Assembly: GCF_014200435.1 (NCBI RefSeq)
Contig: NZ_JACHBR010000001.1
Span: 806,001-870,000 of the forward strand
Direction: 5' to 3'
Origin: Sphaerisporangium krabiense
GTDB lineage: Bacteria > Actinomycetota > Actinomycetes > Streptosporangiales > Streptosporangiaceae
Length of the DNA stretch: 64,000 nt
Position 1 is the first letter of the stretch, and each line of letters starts with the position of its first letter. The notes below the pieces were generated by a model. The model saw only the letters and a program-made list of their open reading frames with translations, was not told the origin of the DNA and did not search any database. Positions 34,677 to 43,974 of the stretch are shown here, in pieces. A program made the position numbers and the translations under genes.

Positions 34677-35455
34677 ACGCCGTCGTGAGCGCCTCGGGCG
34701 TCCGGATGAGCTACGGCGACGTGCAGGTCCTCAACGGCGTGGACTTCACCGTGGCCTCCGGCGAGGTGAGCTGCGTCATCGGCCCCTCCGGGTCGGGCAA
34801 GTCCACGTTCCTGCGCTGCATCAACGGCCTGGAGCCGGTGCTCGGCGGCAGCCTGCGGGTGCTCGGCGAGGAGGTCGGCCACGCGCTGCGCGACGGGAAG
34901 TACCACCCCTGGACGCCCAAAGAGTTCGCCGCCTTCCGCAGGAACATCGGCATGGTGTTCCAGCGCTTCAACCTGTTCGCCCACCAGAGCGCGGCGGAGA
35001 ACGTCGCCTGCGGTCCCGTCCACGTCCTCGGCACCCCGGCGGACCGGGCGCGGACGGTGGCCATGGAGCACCTCGACCGGGTGGGCCTGGCCGACCACGC
35101 GCACAAGCGGCCCCACCAGCTCTCCGGCGGGCAGCAGCAGCGGGTGGCGATCGCCAGGGCGCTGGCCATGAACCCGGCGCTGATGCTGTTCGACGAGCCG
35201 ACCTCCGCGCTGGACCCCGAGCTGGTGGACGAGGTCCTGGAGGTCATGAAGGCACTGGCCGCCGACGGGATGACGATGGTCGTGGTGACCCACGAGATCG
35301 GCTTCGCCCGGGAGGTCGGCGACCGGCTGACCTTCTTCTCCGACGGCGTGGTCGTCGAACAGGGCCGGCCCCGCGAGCTCCTGGCGGCCCCCCGGCACGA
35401 ACGCACCAAGGCCTTCCTGTCCAGCGTCGCGTCACGCTCCACGCCGCACGGGTGA
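34673..35455 (+). CDS. ABC importer ATPase, polar amino acid (GlnQ) type
   Basis: A 260-residue ATP-binding subunit. Walker [11 protein letters not shown]-loop in [12 protein letters not shown], signature LSGGQQQR and Walker [14 protein letters not shown] are complete, and the switch His is in VTHEIGFA. It starts at GTG 34673, overlapping the permease stop. It ends the operon of amidohydrolase, binding protein, permease and ATPase. Confidence 0.93.
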   Translation: MNAVVSASGVRMSYGDVQVLNGVDFTVASGEVSCVIGPSGSGKSTFLRCINGLEPVLGGSLRVLGEEVGHALRDGKYHPWTPKEFAAFRRNIGMVFQRFNLFAHQSAAENVACGPVHVLGTPADRARTVAMEHLDRVGLADHAHKRPHQLSGGQQQRVAIARALAMNPALMLFDEPTSALDPELVDEVLEVMKALAADGMTMVVVTHEIGFAREVGDRLTFFSDGVVVEQGRPRELLAAPRHERTKAFLSSVASRSTPHG

Positions 35456-35509
35456 ACAGGGGCGCCACCTCCGCGTGACCGGAAGGGGACCGGCCACGCG
35501 GAGGCGCCC

Positions 35510-36445
35510 TCACGACGTCAGCGCGGCGACCCGGCGGATCACCTCGCGGCAGAAGTCCCCCACCTTGTCGGGATCGTCGGTGAACTGCGAGGGCTTGATG
35601 CAGAACGTCGTGTAGCCCTCGGCCATGCGCGCCGGGATGTGCTCCAGCGCCGGCCCGAGCGGCGCGCACGACGTGCCGTCGGGGAACACCGCCCGGGTGC
35701 CGCCGGCGAGTTCCAGCTCGCCGAAGTCGCGTCCGGCCGCCTTCATGCCCTCGGCCAGCGCCTTCATGTCCGCCTCCGGCGGGTAGCCGAGCGGGTTGAA
35801 GCCGCTCCCCCACCGCGCCAGCCTGCGCACCAGGTGCTCGCTCGCTCCGGCGCCGCCGAACCACAACACCGGGCCGCTCTCCCGGTACCCCTTCGGCTCG
35901 AAGTACACCTCGTCGAAGCGGTAGTACTCTCCGTGATAAGACGCCGGTGAGCCCCGCCACAACAGTTCCCAGATCTCCAGGTGCTCGTCGAGCAGCCGGC
36001 CGCGGCGCTCGAACGGCACGCCGAGCGCCGCGTACTCGTCCCTGCTCCAGCTCACGGTGGGCAGCACGATCAGCCGCCCCTCCGACAGCAGGTCGAGCGT
36101 GCCGAGTTCGCGGGCCAGCGCGAGCGGGTGCCGCAGCGGCGCGAGCACCGCGGTGGCGGACAGGCGCAGCGTGGAGGTGACCGATGCGATGGCGGCCAGC
36201 AGGCTCAGCGAGTACGGCCAGGGCGTGTAGGGGTCCTGGTTGCCGGGCAGCGCGTACTCGCGCGGGTTGGCCATCCGCCCCCGTGCGCCCGCGTCGGGGC
36301 CGAGCACGATGTGCTCGCTGATCATGACCGAGTCGAACCCGGCGTCCTCGGCCTCACGCGCCCATCGGACCAGCGTGGTCAGGTCACGGCCGGAGGTCAT
36401 CGTCCAGTTCTCGGACAGCACGAGTTGCATGCGGGGTTGTTCCAT
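35510..36445 (-). CDS. LLM-class flavin-dependent oxidoreductase
   Basis: A 311-residue luciferase-like (F420- or FMN-dependent) oxidoreductase. Typical segments are REAEDAGFDSVMISEHIV near residue 30, ATAVLAPLRHPLALARELGTLD and SEGRLIVLPTVSWSRDEYAALG. It lies between two ABC importer operons, convergent with the first and divergent from the second, and could oxidise the same imported compound. The cofactor cannot be decided by eye. Confidence 0.88.
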   Translation of the reverse strand: MEQPRMQLVLSENWTMTSGRDLTTLVRWAREAEDAGFDSVMISEHIVLGPDAGARGRMANPREYALPGNQDPYTPWPYSLSLLAAIASVTSTLRLSATAVLAPLRHPLALARELGTLDLLSEGRLIVLPTVSWSRDEYAALGVPFERRGRLLDEHLEIWELLWRGSPASYHGEYYRFDEVYFEPKGYRESGPVLWFGGAGASEHLVRRLARWGSGFNPLGYPPEADMKALAEGMKAAGRDFGELELAGGTRAVFPDGTSCAPLGPALEHIPARMAEGYTTFCIKPSQFTDDPDKVGDFCREVIRRVAALTS

Positions 36446-36484
36446 CTTGCCTTCATACCCGAACGATCTTTATCAATCGAGCTC

Positions 36485-36513
36485 TTGAAACGGGTCGTTT
36501 GGAGCCTTACGAT
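36485..36513 (+). promoter_or_regulatory. Promoter of the branched-chain-type ABC operon
   Basis: TTGAAA (36485-36490) and TACGAT (36508-36513) are separated by 17 nt, a good housekeeping-type promoter, 29 nt before the ATG at 36543, which has GAGAGG upstream. It would drive the importer, amidohydrolase and MarR genes. Confidence 0.6.
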
Positions 36514-36542
36514 CCCCCCACCATTCTCAGAGAGGCTCGCCC

Positions 36543-37742
36543 ATGATTCCGAAGAGGGCACTCGCCGTCCTGCTCGCCGTCTCCCTCGCCGCCACCGGAT
36601 GCGGCCTGTCCGACGAGCCCACGGACGCCTCCCCCGGCGCCACCGGCGGCACCGGCACGATCAAGGTGGGCGGTGTCAGCTCGCTGAGCGGGGCCGTCAC
36701 GTTCCCGGACTCCTCCGCCGCCGCCAAGGCGGTATTCGACCGGGTCAACGAGCAGGGCGGCGTCAACGGCCAGAAGATCGAGTACGTCAGCGCCGACGAC
36801 AAGGGCGACCCCGCCGCGGCCGCCCAGGCCGCCAGGGACGTGGTCACCAACCAGGGCGTGGTGGCGCTGGTCGGCTCGGCCAGCCTGCTCGACTGCGCCG
36901 TCAACGCGCCCTTCTACCAGCAGTCGAACATCGTCTCCATCCAGGGCACCGGCGTGGACCCGACCTGCTTCGAGTCGCCGGCGATCTCTCCCGTGAACAC
37001 CGGGCCCTACCTGAACATGGCCATCAACCTCTACTACGCCTCCGAGGTGCTCAAGCGGGACAAGGTCTGCATGTTCCTGGCGATCCTCGGCAACACCAAC
37101 GACGCCTACGGCGGGGCCGTCAAGAGCTGGACCGGCCTCACCGGCAAGAAGCTCACGGTCGACGACCGGACCGTCAAGCCGGACTCCGACCCGACGCCGT
37201 TCGTGCTGCGGGCCAGGAAGGAGGGCTGCCAGGCCGTCCTGTACAACGGCACCGAGCCGATGGCGATCGCCTGGATGAAGGTCGTCAAGCAGCAGGACAT
37301 CACCGGCATCGACTGGCTCATGACCACCGCCCCGTACACCGAGGCCGTGGGCAAGGCGCTGGGCGCCGACGGTGACGGCATGTACGCCAACGCCGAGTTC
37401 GAGCCGTTCACGGACCCCGACTCGGCCGCGCTCAAGGACTGGCGCACGCTGATGACCGCCAAGAACGTGCCCCTCACCTCCTTCGGCCAGGGCGGCTACC
37501 TGGCGGCCACCTACTTCGTGGACGTCCTGAAGAGCATCAAGGGCCCGATCACCCGGCAGTCGGTCGCGGCGGCGTTCAAGGCGCTCCAGCCGATCCAGAC
37601 GCCGATGACCGGCACCCCGTACGAGTTCGGGCAGGCCGCCAAGCACATGTCCAACCGGGCCGGGAAGATCGTGCAGCTCAAGGGCGGGCAGTGGCAGGTC
37701 GTCACGTCCGACTGGGTCAAGTACCCCGGGACGCTCGGCTGA
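36543..37742 (+). CDS. ABC importer substrate-binding lipoprotein, Leu/Ile/Val type
   Basis: A 399-residue type I periplasmic-binding-like lipoprotein. The lipobox AATGC anchors Cys20; the mature protein begins with a short linker, then IKVGGVSSLSG and the Peripla_BP_6 fold. It captures a branched-chain amino acid, amide or similar small molecule. Its stop overlaps the permease ATG (TGATG). First gene of a six-gene operon. Confidence 0.9.
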   Translation: MIPKRALAVLLAVSLAATGCGLSDEPTDASPGATGGTGTIKVGGVSSLSGAVTFPDSSAAAKAVFDRVNEQGGVNGQKIEYVSADDKGDPAAAAQAARDVVTNQGVVALVGSASLLDCAVNAPFYQQSNIVSIQGTGVDPTCFESPAISPVNTGPYLNMAINLYYASEVLKRDKVCMFLAILGNTNDAYGGAVKSWTGLTGKKLTVDDRTVKPDSDPTPFVLRARKEGCQAVLYNGTEPMAIAWMKVVKQQDITGIDWLMTTAPYTEAVGKALGADGDGMYANAEFEPFTDPDSAALKDWRTLMTAKNVPLTSFGQGGYLAATYFVDVLKSIKGPITRQSVAAAFKALQPIQTPMTGTPYEFGQAAKHMSNRAGKIVQLKGGQWQVVTSDWVKYPGTLG

Positions 37743-38599
37743 TGTTCCAGGGCCTGGTCTCCGGGCTGGCCGCGGGCGGCACGTTCGCCGCCCTCGGCCT
37801 CCTGCTCACCGCCATGTACCGGCTGACCGCGACCGTGAACCTGGCCATCGCGGCCACGGGCGTGGCCGGCGTGTACGTGATGGCCGCGCTCGCCGGGGCC
37901 GGATGGCCGTACTGGGCCGCGGCCCTGGCGGGGACGGCCGCCGGAGCGCTGGTGTCGGCCGGGTGCGGCCTGGTGATGACGCGGTGGTTCGCCGAGAGCG
38001 GGCCGCAGACCCGCACGGCGGTGTCGATCGCGCAGCTCATCGGCATCATCGCGCTCGCCTACATCGCGTTCGGGGACGAACCGCGCGTGCTGCCCAACCC
38101 GGCCGCCGGGCGGGTCGCCACCGTCGCCGGCGTGGTGGTCACCCAGGGGGCCGTCGTGCTCATCCTGCTGGCCGTCGTGATCGGCGCGGGCACGTCCCTG
38201 CTCCTCACCCGGACGCCGCTCGGGCTGCGCCTTCGGGCCATGGCCGAGCGGCCCGTCACCACCGAACTGCTGGGCATCGGCACCCGCGCGCTCACGATCA
38301 CCGTGTGGGCGCTGGCGGGGGCGCTGTCGGCGCTGGTGCTGCTGCTGGTGGCGCCGGTGCGGTCCAGCGACATCCTGTCGCTCAGCATGCTCATCGTGCC
38401 CTCGTGCGCGGCCGCCCTGGTCGGCGGGCTGCGCCGCCTCGACGGAGCGCTGGCGGGCGGCATCGCGCTCGGGCTGCTGGAGGGCGTGCTCGCGGGGTCG
38501 GCGGTGGTGCAGCAGTACCGGGACGTGGTGCCGTTCGTGGCCATCCTGCTCATTCTCGTGTGGAGCCGGCGCCGGGAGGTGTGGGATGCGTCCCGCTGA
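37742..38599 (+). CDS. Branched-chain-type ABC permease (LivH-like)
   Basis: A 285-residue membrane permease with about eight hydrophobic helices (GLVSGLAAGGTFAALGLLL at the start). LivH-type marks are the start-proximal Gly-rich helix and the RAMAERPVTTELLGI loop that contacts the ATPase. The ATG overlaps the upstream stop by 1 nt; the 3' end overlaps the next gene by 14 nt. Confidence 0.9.
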   Translation: MFQGLVSGLAAGGTFAALGLLLTAMYRLTATVNLAIAATGVAGVYVMAALAGAGWPYWAAALAGTAAGALVSAGCGLVMTRWFAESGPQTRTAVSIAQLIGIIALAYIAFGDEPRVLPNPAAGRVATVAGVVVTQGAVVLILLAVVIGAGTSLLLTRTPLGLRLRAMAERPVTTELLGIGTRALTITVWALAGALSALVLLLVAPVRSSDILSLSMLIVPSCAAALVGGLRRLDGALAGGIALGLLEGVLAGSAVVQQYRDVVPFVAILLILVWSRRREVWDASR

Positions 38600-40493
38600 C
38601 GAATCGACGACCCCGCGGCCCGCGGCGGCCGGCATCGACCACGGTGACGACCTGGCGCCTCGCGCCGCGCAGGGCGGCGTCCGTGCCTTCGCGGCGCGCG
38701 GCGTCGTGCGGTGGAGCGCCGCCGCGGTCGTGCTGGCGGTGCTCGCCTACGCGCTGGCCGCCGGGCTCCCGGTCTACTGGGTCTTCCTCGCCATGTCGGC
38801 GGTGATCTCGGGCGTGCTGCTGCAGAGCCTCGGAGTCGTGGCCGGGCAGGCGGGAATGGTCTCGCTGTGCCAGATGGCCTTCGCCGCCATCGGCGCCTGG
38901 ACCACGGCCCAGCTCAACGTGTGGGGCGTGCCCGGCGGCCTGTACGTGTGGCTGCCCCTCGCGGGCCTGGCCGCCGTGCCGTTCGGCCTGCTGATCGGCC
39001 TGCCCGCGCTGCGGCTGCGCGGCGTCCACCTGGCGATCATCACGCTGGGCTTCGCCGCCACCGTGGACATCGTCATGGCCGCCAACTCCTTCCCCGGGGT
39101 CAGCCAGGGCATCGTGGTGGGCCGGCCCGCCGGGCTCGGCTCGGACCGGCAGTACTTCCTGTTCTGCTGCGGGGTGTTCGCGCTGGTCGCCGTGGCGCTG
39201 GCGCTGGTGCGGCGCACCCGGCTCGGGGCCTCGTGGCGGGCGCTGCGGGAGTCCGAACGGGCCACGGCGGCGGCCGGGACCAGCGTGCCCGGGGCCAAGC
39301 TGAGCGCCTTCGCGGTCAGCGCGTTCATCGCGGGCCTCTCGGGCGCGTTGCTCGCCGGGCAGCTCGCGATGGTGGTGTCACGGAACTTCGACCCCGGCCA
39401 GTCGCTGGTCGCGTACGCGGTGGCGATCATGGCGGGGGCCCACCTCGCCGAGGGAGCGCTCATCGGAGGGGCGCTGGGGGTGGTGGTGGCCGAACTGCTG
39501 CGGCGGTTCGACGTGCCGCAGCAGTGGGCGAACGTGGTGTTCGCGGTCGGCGCGGTGCAGGCGATGACGCAGGGGTCGGGCATGAGCGACGGCCTGCGCG
39601 CGGTGCTCCACCGCCGGCGCCGTCCCCGCACCGGCTCCGGCTCGCCGGATTCCGCGGGCTCCGCCGCCCCCGCCGACTCCCCCGCCGCGACACCGTCCCC
39701 CTCGGCCGCGCCGTCGCCCTCGTCACCGCCGCCGGCCGCGCCGTCGTCTTCGGAGACGCGCGCGGAGACGGCCGGGTCCGGCAGGGCGGACGCGTTGCGG
39801 ATCGCCGGGGTGAGCGTGCGGTACGGGCAGGTGGTCGCGGTGAACGACGTCGCGCTCACCGTGCCCGCCGGAGAGGTTCACGGCCTGGTCGGGCCGAACG
39901 GCGCGGGAAAGTCGTCCCTCGTGGACGCGATCAGCGGCTTCGTCCCCGCGGGCGGCGGCACGGTGGAGGTCGGCGGCGTGGACGTGTCCGGGCTGGCCGT
40001 GCACCGGCGCGCCAGGGCCGGGCTGCGCAGGACGTTCCAGCAGGACCGGGTGCCCGTGGGGCTGACCGTGCGCGAGTACCTGCGCTTCGCCGCCCGCCGC
40101 CCCCTCGGCGACGCCGAGCTGGCCGACGGGCTGGCCGGGCTGGCCGCGGTGGCGCCGGGCGACCCGATCGCGGCGCTGGACGTGGGCACGCGGCGGCTGC
40201 TCGAGGTGGCGGGCACACTGCTGGCCCGCCCCGCCGTCGCCGTCCTGGACGAACCGGCCGCCGGGCTCGGGCACTCGGAGAGCGAGCGCCTCGGCGCGTG
40301 GCTGCGGCAGGTGCCCGCCAGATACGGCACGTCGGTGCTGCTCATCGAGCACGACCTCGACCTGGTCAGGGCGGCGTGCTCGGGCGTGACCGTGCTGGAC
40401 TTCGGCGAGGTGATCGCCGCGGGGCCACCGGCCGAGGTGTTCGCCGAGCCCCGGGTCCAGCGGGCCTACCTGGGCCAAGAGCCCACGACCTGA
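38586..40493 (+). CDS. Fused LivM permease and LivG ATPase
   Basis: A 635-residue fusion. Residues about 40-340 are a LivM-type permease (GQAGMVSLCQMAFAAIGAW; coupling loop WRALRESERATAAAGT). A Pro/Ser/Ala-rich linker (about 343-400) leads to a LivG-type ATPase: Walker A GPNGAGKS (436-443) and Walker B VAVLDEP (551-557). The ABC signature is degenerate: LDVGTRR (531-537) replaces the usual LSxGxxR/Q, so the Ser that contacts ATP in the partner is lost. The LivF partner gene (40509) keeps a normal signature, so one of the two ATP sites is probably weak. The fusion forces 1:1 stoichiometry. Confidence 0.9.
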   Translation: MRPADESTTPRPAAAGIDHGDDLAPRAAQGGVRAFAARGVVRWSAAAVVLAVLAYALAAGLPVYWVFLAMSAVISGVLLQSLGVVAGQAGMVSLCQMAFAAIGAWTTAQLNVWGVPGGLYVWLPLAGLAAVPFGLLIGLPALRLRGVHLAIITLGFAATVDIVMAANSFPGVSQGIVVGRPAGLGSDRQYFLFCCGVFALVAVALALVRRTRLGASWRALRESERATAAAGTSVPGAKLSAFAVSAFIAGLSGALLAGQLAMVVSRNFDPGQSLVAYAVAIMAGAHLAEGALIGGALGVVVAELLRRFDVPQQWANVVFAVGAVQAMTQGSGMSDGLRAVLHRRRRPRTGSGSPDSAGSAAPADSPAATPSPSAAPSPSSPPPAAPSSSETRAETAGSGRADALRIAGVSVRYGQVVAVNDVALTVPAGEVHGLVGPNGAGKSSLVDAISGFVPAGGGTVEVGGVDVSGLAVHRRARAGLRRTFQQDRVPVGLTVREYLRFAARRPLGDAELADGLAGLAAVAPGDPIAALDVGTRRLLEVAGTLLARPAVAVLDEPAAGLGHSESERLGAWLRQVPARYGTSVLLIEHDLDLVRAACSGVTVLDFGEVIAAGPPAEVFAEPRVQRAYLGQEPTT

Positions 40494-40508
40494 CCGGAGG
40501 AAGACCCT

Positions 40509-41192
40509 ATGGATCTCCAGTTGCGGGACCTCACCGTGGCCAGGGGCGGCCAGCCGGTCGTCAGGGACGTGACGCTGACCGCCGGCGAAGGCCGGGTCAC
40601 GGTCCTGCTCGGGCCGAACGGCGCGGGCAAGACGACGTTGCTCGAAGCCGTCTCGGGCGTCGTCCCGGCCGTCAAGGGCGAGATCGAGCTGGGCGGCCAG
40701 GTGCTCACCAAGTGGCCGCGCACCCGCCGGGCCCGGTACGGGCTGGCGCACGTCGAGCAGGGCCGTGCCGTGTTCGGCACCCTCACCACCCGCGAGAACA
40801 TCACGCTGGTCGGCGATCCCGCGCGGGCCGTGGAGCTGTTCCCCGAGCTGGAGCGGCGCCTCGACGTGCGGGCGGGGCTGCTGTCCGGCGGCGAGCAGCA
40901 GATGCTCGTGCTGGCCAGGGCCATCCTGACCGGCCCCGCCGCGCTGCTGCTCGACGAGATGTCCCTGGGCCTCGCCCCGGGCATCGTGCGCCGCCTGCTC
41001 CCGGTGATCAGGCGGCTGGCCGACGAGGGCTGCGCGGTACTACTGGTAGAGCAGTTCGCGCACGCGGCGCTGGCCCTGGCCGACACGGCCTACGTGATGG
41101 CACACGGAACCATCACGTACGGCGGCGACCCCGCGCCGCTGCGCGAGTCCGACGCCGCGCTGAAGCGCGCATATCTGGGAGATGATTCGTAA
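40509..41192 (+). CDS. Branched-chain-type ABC ATPase (LivF-like)
   Basis: A 227-residue ATPase with intact Walker A (GPNGAGKTT), signature LLSGGEQQM and Walker B ALLLDEMSLGL; the Met after the Walker Glu is usual for LivF. It pairs with the LivG half of the upstream fusion. CGGAGGAAG lies before the ATG. Its end overlaps the start of the amidohydrolase gene. Confidence 0.92.
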   Translation: MDLQLRDLTVARGGQPVVRDVTLTAGEGRVTVLLGPNGAGKTTLLEAVSGVVPAVKGEIELGGQVLTKWPRTRRARYGLAHVEQGRAVFGTLTTRENITLVGDPARAVELFPELERRLDVRAGLLSGGEQQMLVLARAILTGPAALLLDEMSLGLAPGIVRRLLPVIRRLADEGCAVLLVEQFAHAALALADTAYVMAHGTITYGGDPAPLRESDAALKRAYLGDDS

Positions 41193-42756
41193 CGTGAACA
41201 GGGCAGATCTGGTACTGGTCAACGGGCGCGTGGTCACGATGGACCCGGCGCGGCCGCACGCGACGGGCGTGGCGGTGCGCGACGGGAAGATCGTGCACGT
41301 CGGCGACGCCGCCGGCTGGACCGGCGCCGAGGTGGTGGACCTGCGCGGCCGCGTCGTGCTGCCGGGCATCAACGACTCGCACCTGCACGCGTGCGGCTAC
41401 GCCTTGCTCAGCCCCCCGTTGTGCCTGAACGTCGCGGTCGGCTCGATCTCCGAGGCGCGGGAGAAGGTCGCCGAGGCGGTACGGCAGGCCGGGCCGGGCG
41501 AGTGGATCCGCGGGACCGGCTGGAACCCCGGCGTCCTGGCCGAGCACCGCATGCCGGGCAAGGCCGATCTGGACGACGTGGCGCCGCACCACCCCGTGGT
41601 GCTGCAGGACTTCTCCGGCCACACCACCTGGGTGAACTCCAAGGCGCTGGAACTGGCCGGGCTGGACGGCGACGGGTTGCTGCACCACGGCGAGCAGGGG
41701 CTGGTGCAGGGCTTGGTGCCGCCGCCCGCGGGCGGCCTGGCGCAGGTGCTCCGCGGCGTGCTGGCCGAGCTGAACGCCTACGGCATCACCAGCTTCACCG
41801 AGCCGGGGCTCGGGCCCGGCGGCGGGTCGACGTTCGCGGGCGGGATGGGCGCCGGGGTGCTCTCGGCGTACGCGGAACTGGCGCGGGCGGGCGAGCTGAC
41901 CGCGCGGGTGAGCGTGCTCGGCCTGCCCAGCCCCATGTCCGGCGCGTCCGTGGCCGACACCCAGGCGTACCTCGCCGACCTGCCCAAGGACCTGGACGGA
42001 GTGGACGAACGGGTCCTGCGCCTGCTCGGCGTGAAGGTGTTCGCCGACGGCATCCCGCCGACGGAGACCGCGTGGATGCGCGAGGCGTACCCCTCGGGCG
42101 GGCACGGCTCGCTGTGCACGCACGGCGCGACGGAAACCGAGCAGGTGGCCGAGCTGGACGAGATCCTGCGCCTGGTGCACGTGGCCGGGCTCCAGGCGGG
42201 CGTGCACGTGGTGGGCAGCCGGGGCATCGACGCCGTGGTCGACGCGCTGGCGACGATCGCCCGCGAACATCCGAGGCCGGACGCCAGGCACTACGTGATC
42301 CACGGCCAGTTCGCCTCCAAGTCCGCCCTGGCCACGCTCGGCGAGCTGGGCTACGGGATCAACCTGCAGCCGGTGCTGCAGGCCATGGAGTCCGGCACGA
42401 CGCGGGACATGTTCGGGGCCGAGGCGGCCGAGCGGGAATGGCCGGCCAGGTCGGCCATCGACGCGGGCGTGCTGACCGCGTGCAGCTCCGACGCCCCGGT
42501 GACCGGCCCGGACTGGCGGGCGGGCGTGGCCGCGCTAGTGGCGCGGGACGGCGAGGGGATCACGCTGGAGGAGGCGCTGGCCACGTACACGGTCGCCGCG
42601 GCCCGGCAGGACTTCGCCGAGACGTGGAAGGGCACGATCAGCGAGGGCAAGGTGGCCGACCTGTGCGTGAGCGGCGCGACGGACGCCGCGGACGTCGTCG
42701 CGGCGCCGGTCGAGCTGACCGTGTTCGACGGCCGGATCGTGTGGTCCCGTCCTTGA
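41182..42756 (+). CDS. Metal-dependent amidohydrolase, YtcJ-like (second copy)
   Basis: A 524-residue AmidoHydro_3 enzyme. Motifs: NDSHLHA, KVFADGIPPTETAWM, a histidine in GVHVVGSRG, IHGQFA, and SSDAPVTGP. It is only distantly similar to the amidohydrolase at 31223, so it is not a recent duplicate. It probably hydrolyses the compound imported by the Liv-type transporter. The ATG at 41182 overlaps the livF-like stop by 11 nt; a GTG at 41194 is an alternative with GGGAG upstream. Confidence 0.88.
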   Translation: MIRNVNRADLVLVNGRVVTMDPARPHATGVAVRDGKIVHVGDAAGWTGAEVVDLRGRVVLPGINDSHLHACGYALLSPPLCLNVAVGSISEAREKVAEAVRQAGPGEWIRGTGWNPGVLAEHRMPGKADLDDVAPHHPVVLQDFSGHTTWVNSKALELAGLDGDGLLHHGEQGLVQGLVPPPAGGLAQVLRGVLAELNAYGITSFTEPGLGPGGGSTFAGGMGAGVLSAYAELARAGELTARVSVLGLPSPMSGASVADTQAYLADLPKDLDGVDERVLRLLGVKVFADGIPPTETAWMREAYPSGGHGSLCTHGATETEQVAELDEILRLVHVAGLQAGVHVVGSRGIDAVVDALATIAREHPRPDARHYVIHGQFASKSALATLGELGYGINLQPVLQAMESGTTRDMFGAEAAEREWPARSAIDAGVLTACSSDAPVTGPDWRAGVAALVARDGEGITLEEALATYTVAAARQDFAETWKGTISEGKVADLCVSGATDAADVVAAPVELTVFDGRIVWSRP

Positions 42757-42793
42757 ACCGCGATCGTTCACTGCCGGCTCACCCTTCCGCGTC

Positions 42794-43291
42794 ATGACGG
42801 GACACCACACGTTGCGCCAGACCGAGGAGGCGATCGGCCAGCGGCTGGGCGGCCTGAACGTCGATTCCGAGGCCATGTGGGCGGTGTCGAACATCTACCG
42901 CGCCTCCTCGGCGATCCGCAACCACCTGGAGCAGACCGTGCTGCGGGACACCGGCCTGACCTGGACCGGATTCGTGGTGATGTGGGTGGTGTGGATCTGG
43001 GGCGAGAGCGAGCCCCGCCACGTCGCGGCCGAGGCGGGCATCTCCAAGGGCACGCTCACGGGCGTGGTCAAGACGCTGGAGTCCTACCGGCACCTGCGGC
43101 GTTCCCCCCATCCCACGGACGGCCGGCGCGTGACGCTGGCGCTCACCGCGACCGGGGAGCGGCTGATGCGGGAGCTGTTCCCGCAGTTCAACCGGCAGGA
43201 GGCGTTCGTGGTGAAGGAACTCGACAGTGAACGCCGCCGTGACCTCGCCACCTCGCTCAAGCGAATCGTGGAACACCTGGAGAACGGCTGA
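42794..43291 (+). CDS. MarR-family transcriptional regulator
   Basis: A 165-residue winged-helix protein. The recognition region reads HVAAEAGISKGTLTGVVKTLE, followed by the wing RRSPHPTDGRRVTLALT. It lies 37 nt after the second amidohydrolase and most likely senses the substrate or product of this operon. A hairpin terminator follows. Confidence 0.9.
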   Translation: MTGHHTLRQTEEAIGQRLGGLNVDSEAMWAVSNIYRASSAIRNHLEQTVLRDTGLTWTGFVVMWVVWIWGESEPRHVAAEAGISKGTLTGVVKTLESYRHLRRSPHPTDGRRVTLALTATGERLMRELFPQFNRQEAFVVKELDSERRRDLATSLKRIVEHLENG

Positions 43292-43334
43292 CCGGTTGCT
43301 CGGGATCCGTCCCTGTCGCCGGAACGCGTGAAGA

Positions 43335-43365
43335 AGGCCCCTGCTGACATACGACGCAGGGGCCT
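43335..43365 (+). terminator. Hairpin terminator after MarR gene
   Basis: Perfect 10-bp inverted repeat AGGCCCCTGC (43335-43344) and GCAGGGGCCT (43356-43365) with an 11-nt loop, 43 nt past the MarR stop. It ends the importer operon. Confidence 0.7.
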
Positions 43366-43846
43366 GGGAGTCGACGCGGGAATCGAGCCCCGGGCCGCGC
43401 TTCACAAGCCGGCCGAAAATCGGCTCCCCGTCACTCAACGCCCTTCACGTCTGCTTGGAACGTTTAAATCCGCGACCGTCTTCCACCACCCATTGACGTC
43501 CATGAACGCGGTCAATACCGCACCGGTGAGATCTACGGAATCGGACTCCATCCACCCAGAAAGTCACCGCGCCGCCCCAGGATATTCATTCCCCGGATTC
43601 GCCGGCGACGGCCAGGTCTGCCGTGACCGGCCGCTCGGCCGCCCCGCGCCCAACCCCCCGCTCACCAGCGGATTCTCCTCGTCCGGCCCACAGAACGCCC
43701 CATTCAGGCCGATCCGGGTATCGCCCGGACCAAAGACCGCAATTCGCCGCATACCACGGATTTACGCTGCCGATGATCTTCCCGTAAGGGCGATTCGCCG
43801 TTCCCATCTGGACTTAAGTAGGGACAACCGCCGTTTTTTATTGAAA

Positions 43847-43926
43847 AAACATCTCAGTGAACAGTCTATACGATTCTTACACGGGGATGGCCGCCGTTCT
43901 GGCGGGAACAAACATCTCAGTGAACA
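43847..43926 (+). promoter_or_regulatory. 17-bp direct repeat, candidate PHO boxes of phoD
   Basis: AAACATCTCAGTGAACA occurs at 43847-43863 and again at 43910-43926, 63 nt apart. Read on the other strand each contains GTTCACT, close to the GTTCACC half-site of Streptomyces PHO boxes bound by PhoP. The second copy ends 48 nt before the GTG of phoD. Position and sequence suggest phosphate control, although the units occur in reverse orientation and singly rather than as 11-nt tandem pairs. Confidence 0.5.
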
Positions 43927-43974
43927 CTTTGTGCGGTTATTGGGTTAACGAGAAATGACACGTACGAACTGTGC

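Larger units (their letters stand above)
43292..43974. other. 683-nt intergenic region before phoD
   Basis: The longest gene-free stretch here. It begins with a terminator at 43335-43365. Then follow about 450 nt of lower coding character; a plus-strand open frame exists but lacks a ribosome-binding site and its residues look random. From about 43800 the DNA is AT-richer and holds the 17-bp direct repeat upstream of phoD. A segment near 43370 resembles a T-arm, but no cloverleaf forms. Confidence 0.6.

Noticed and set aside
43360-43410. T-arm-like sequence resembling part of a tRNA
   Set aside because: No anticodon or acceptor stem could be paired around it.
43328-43948. 206-codon plus-strand frame in the gap before phoD
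   Set aside because: It starts inside the terminator hairpin, has no ribosome-binding site, and its residues look random.
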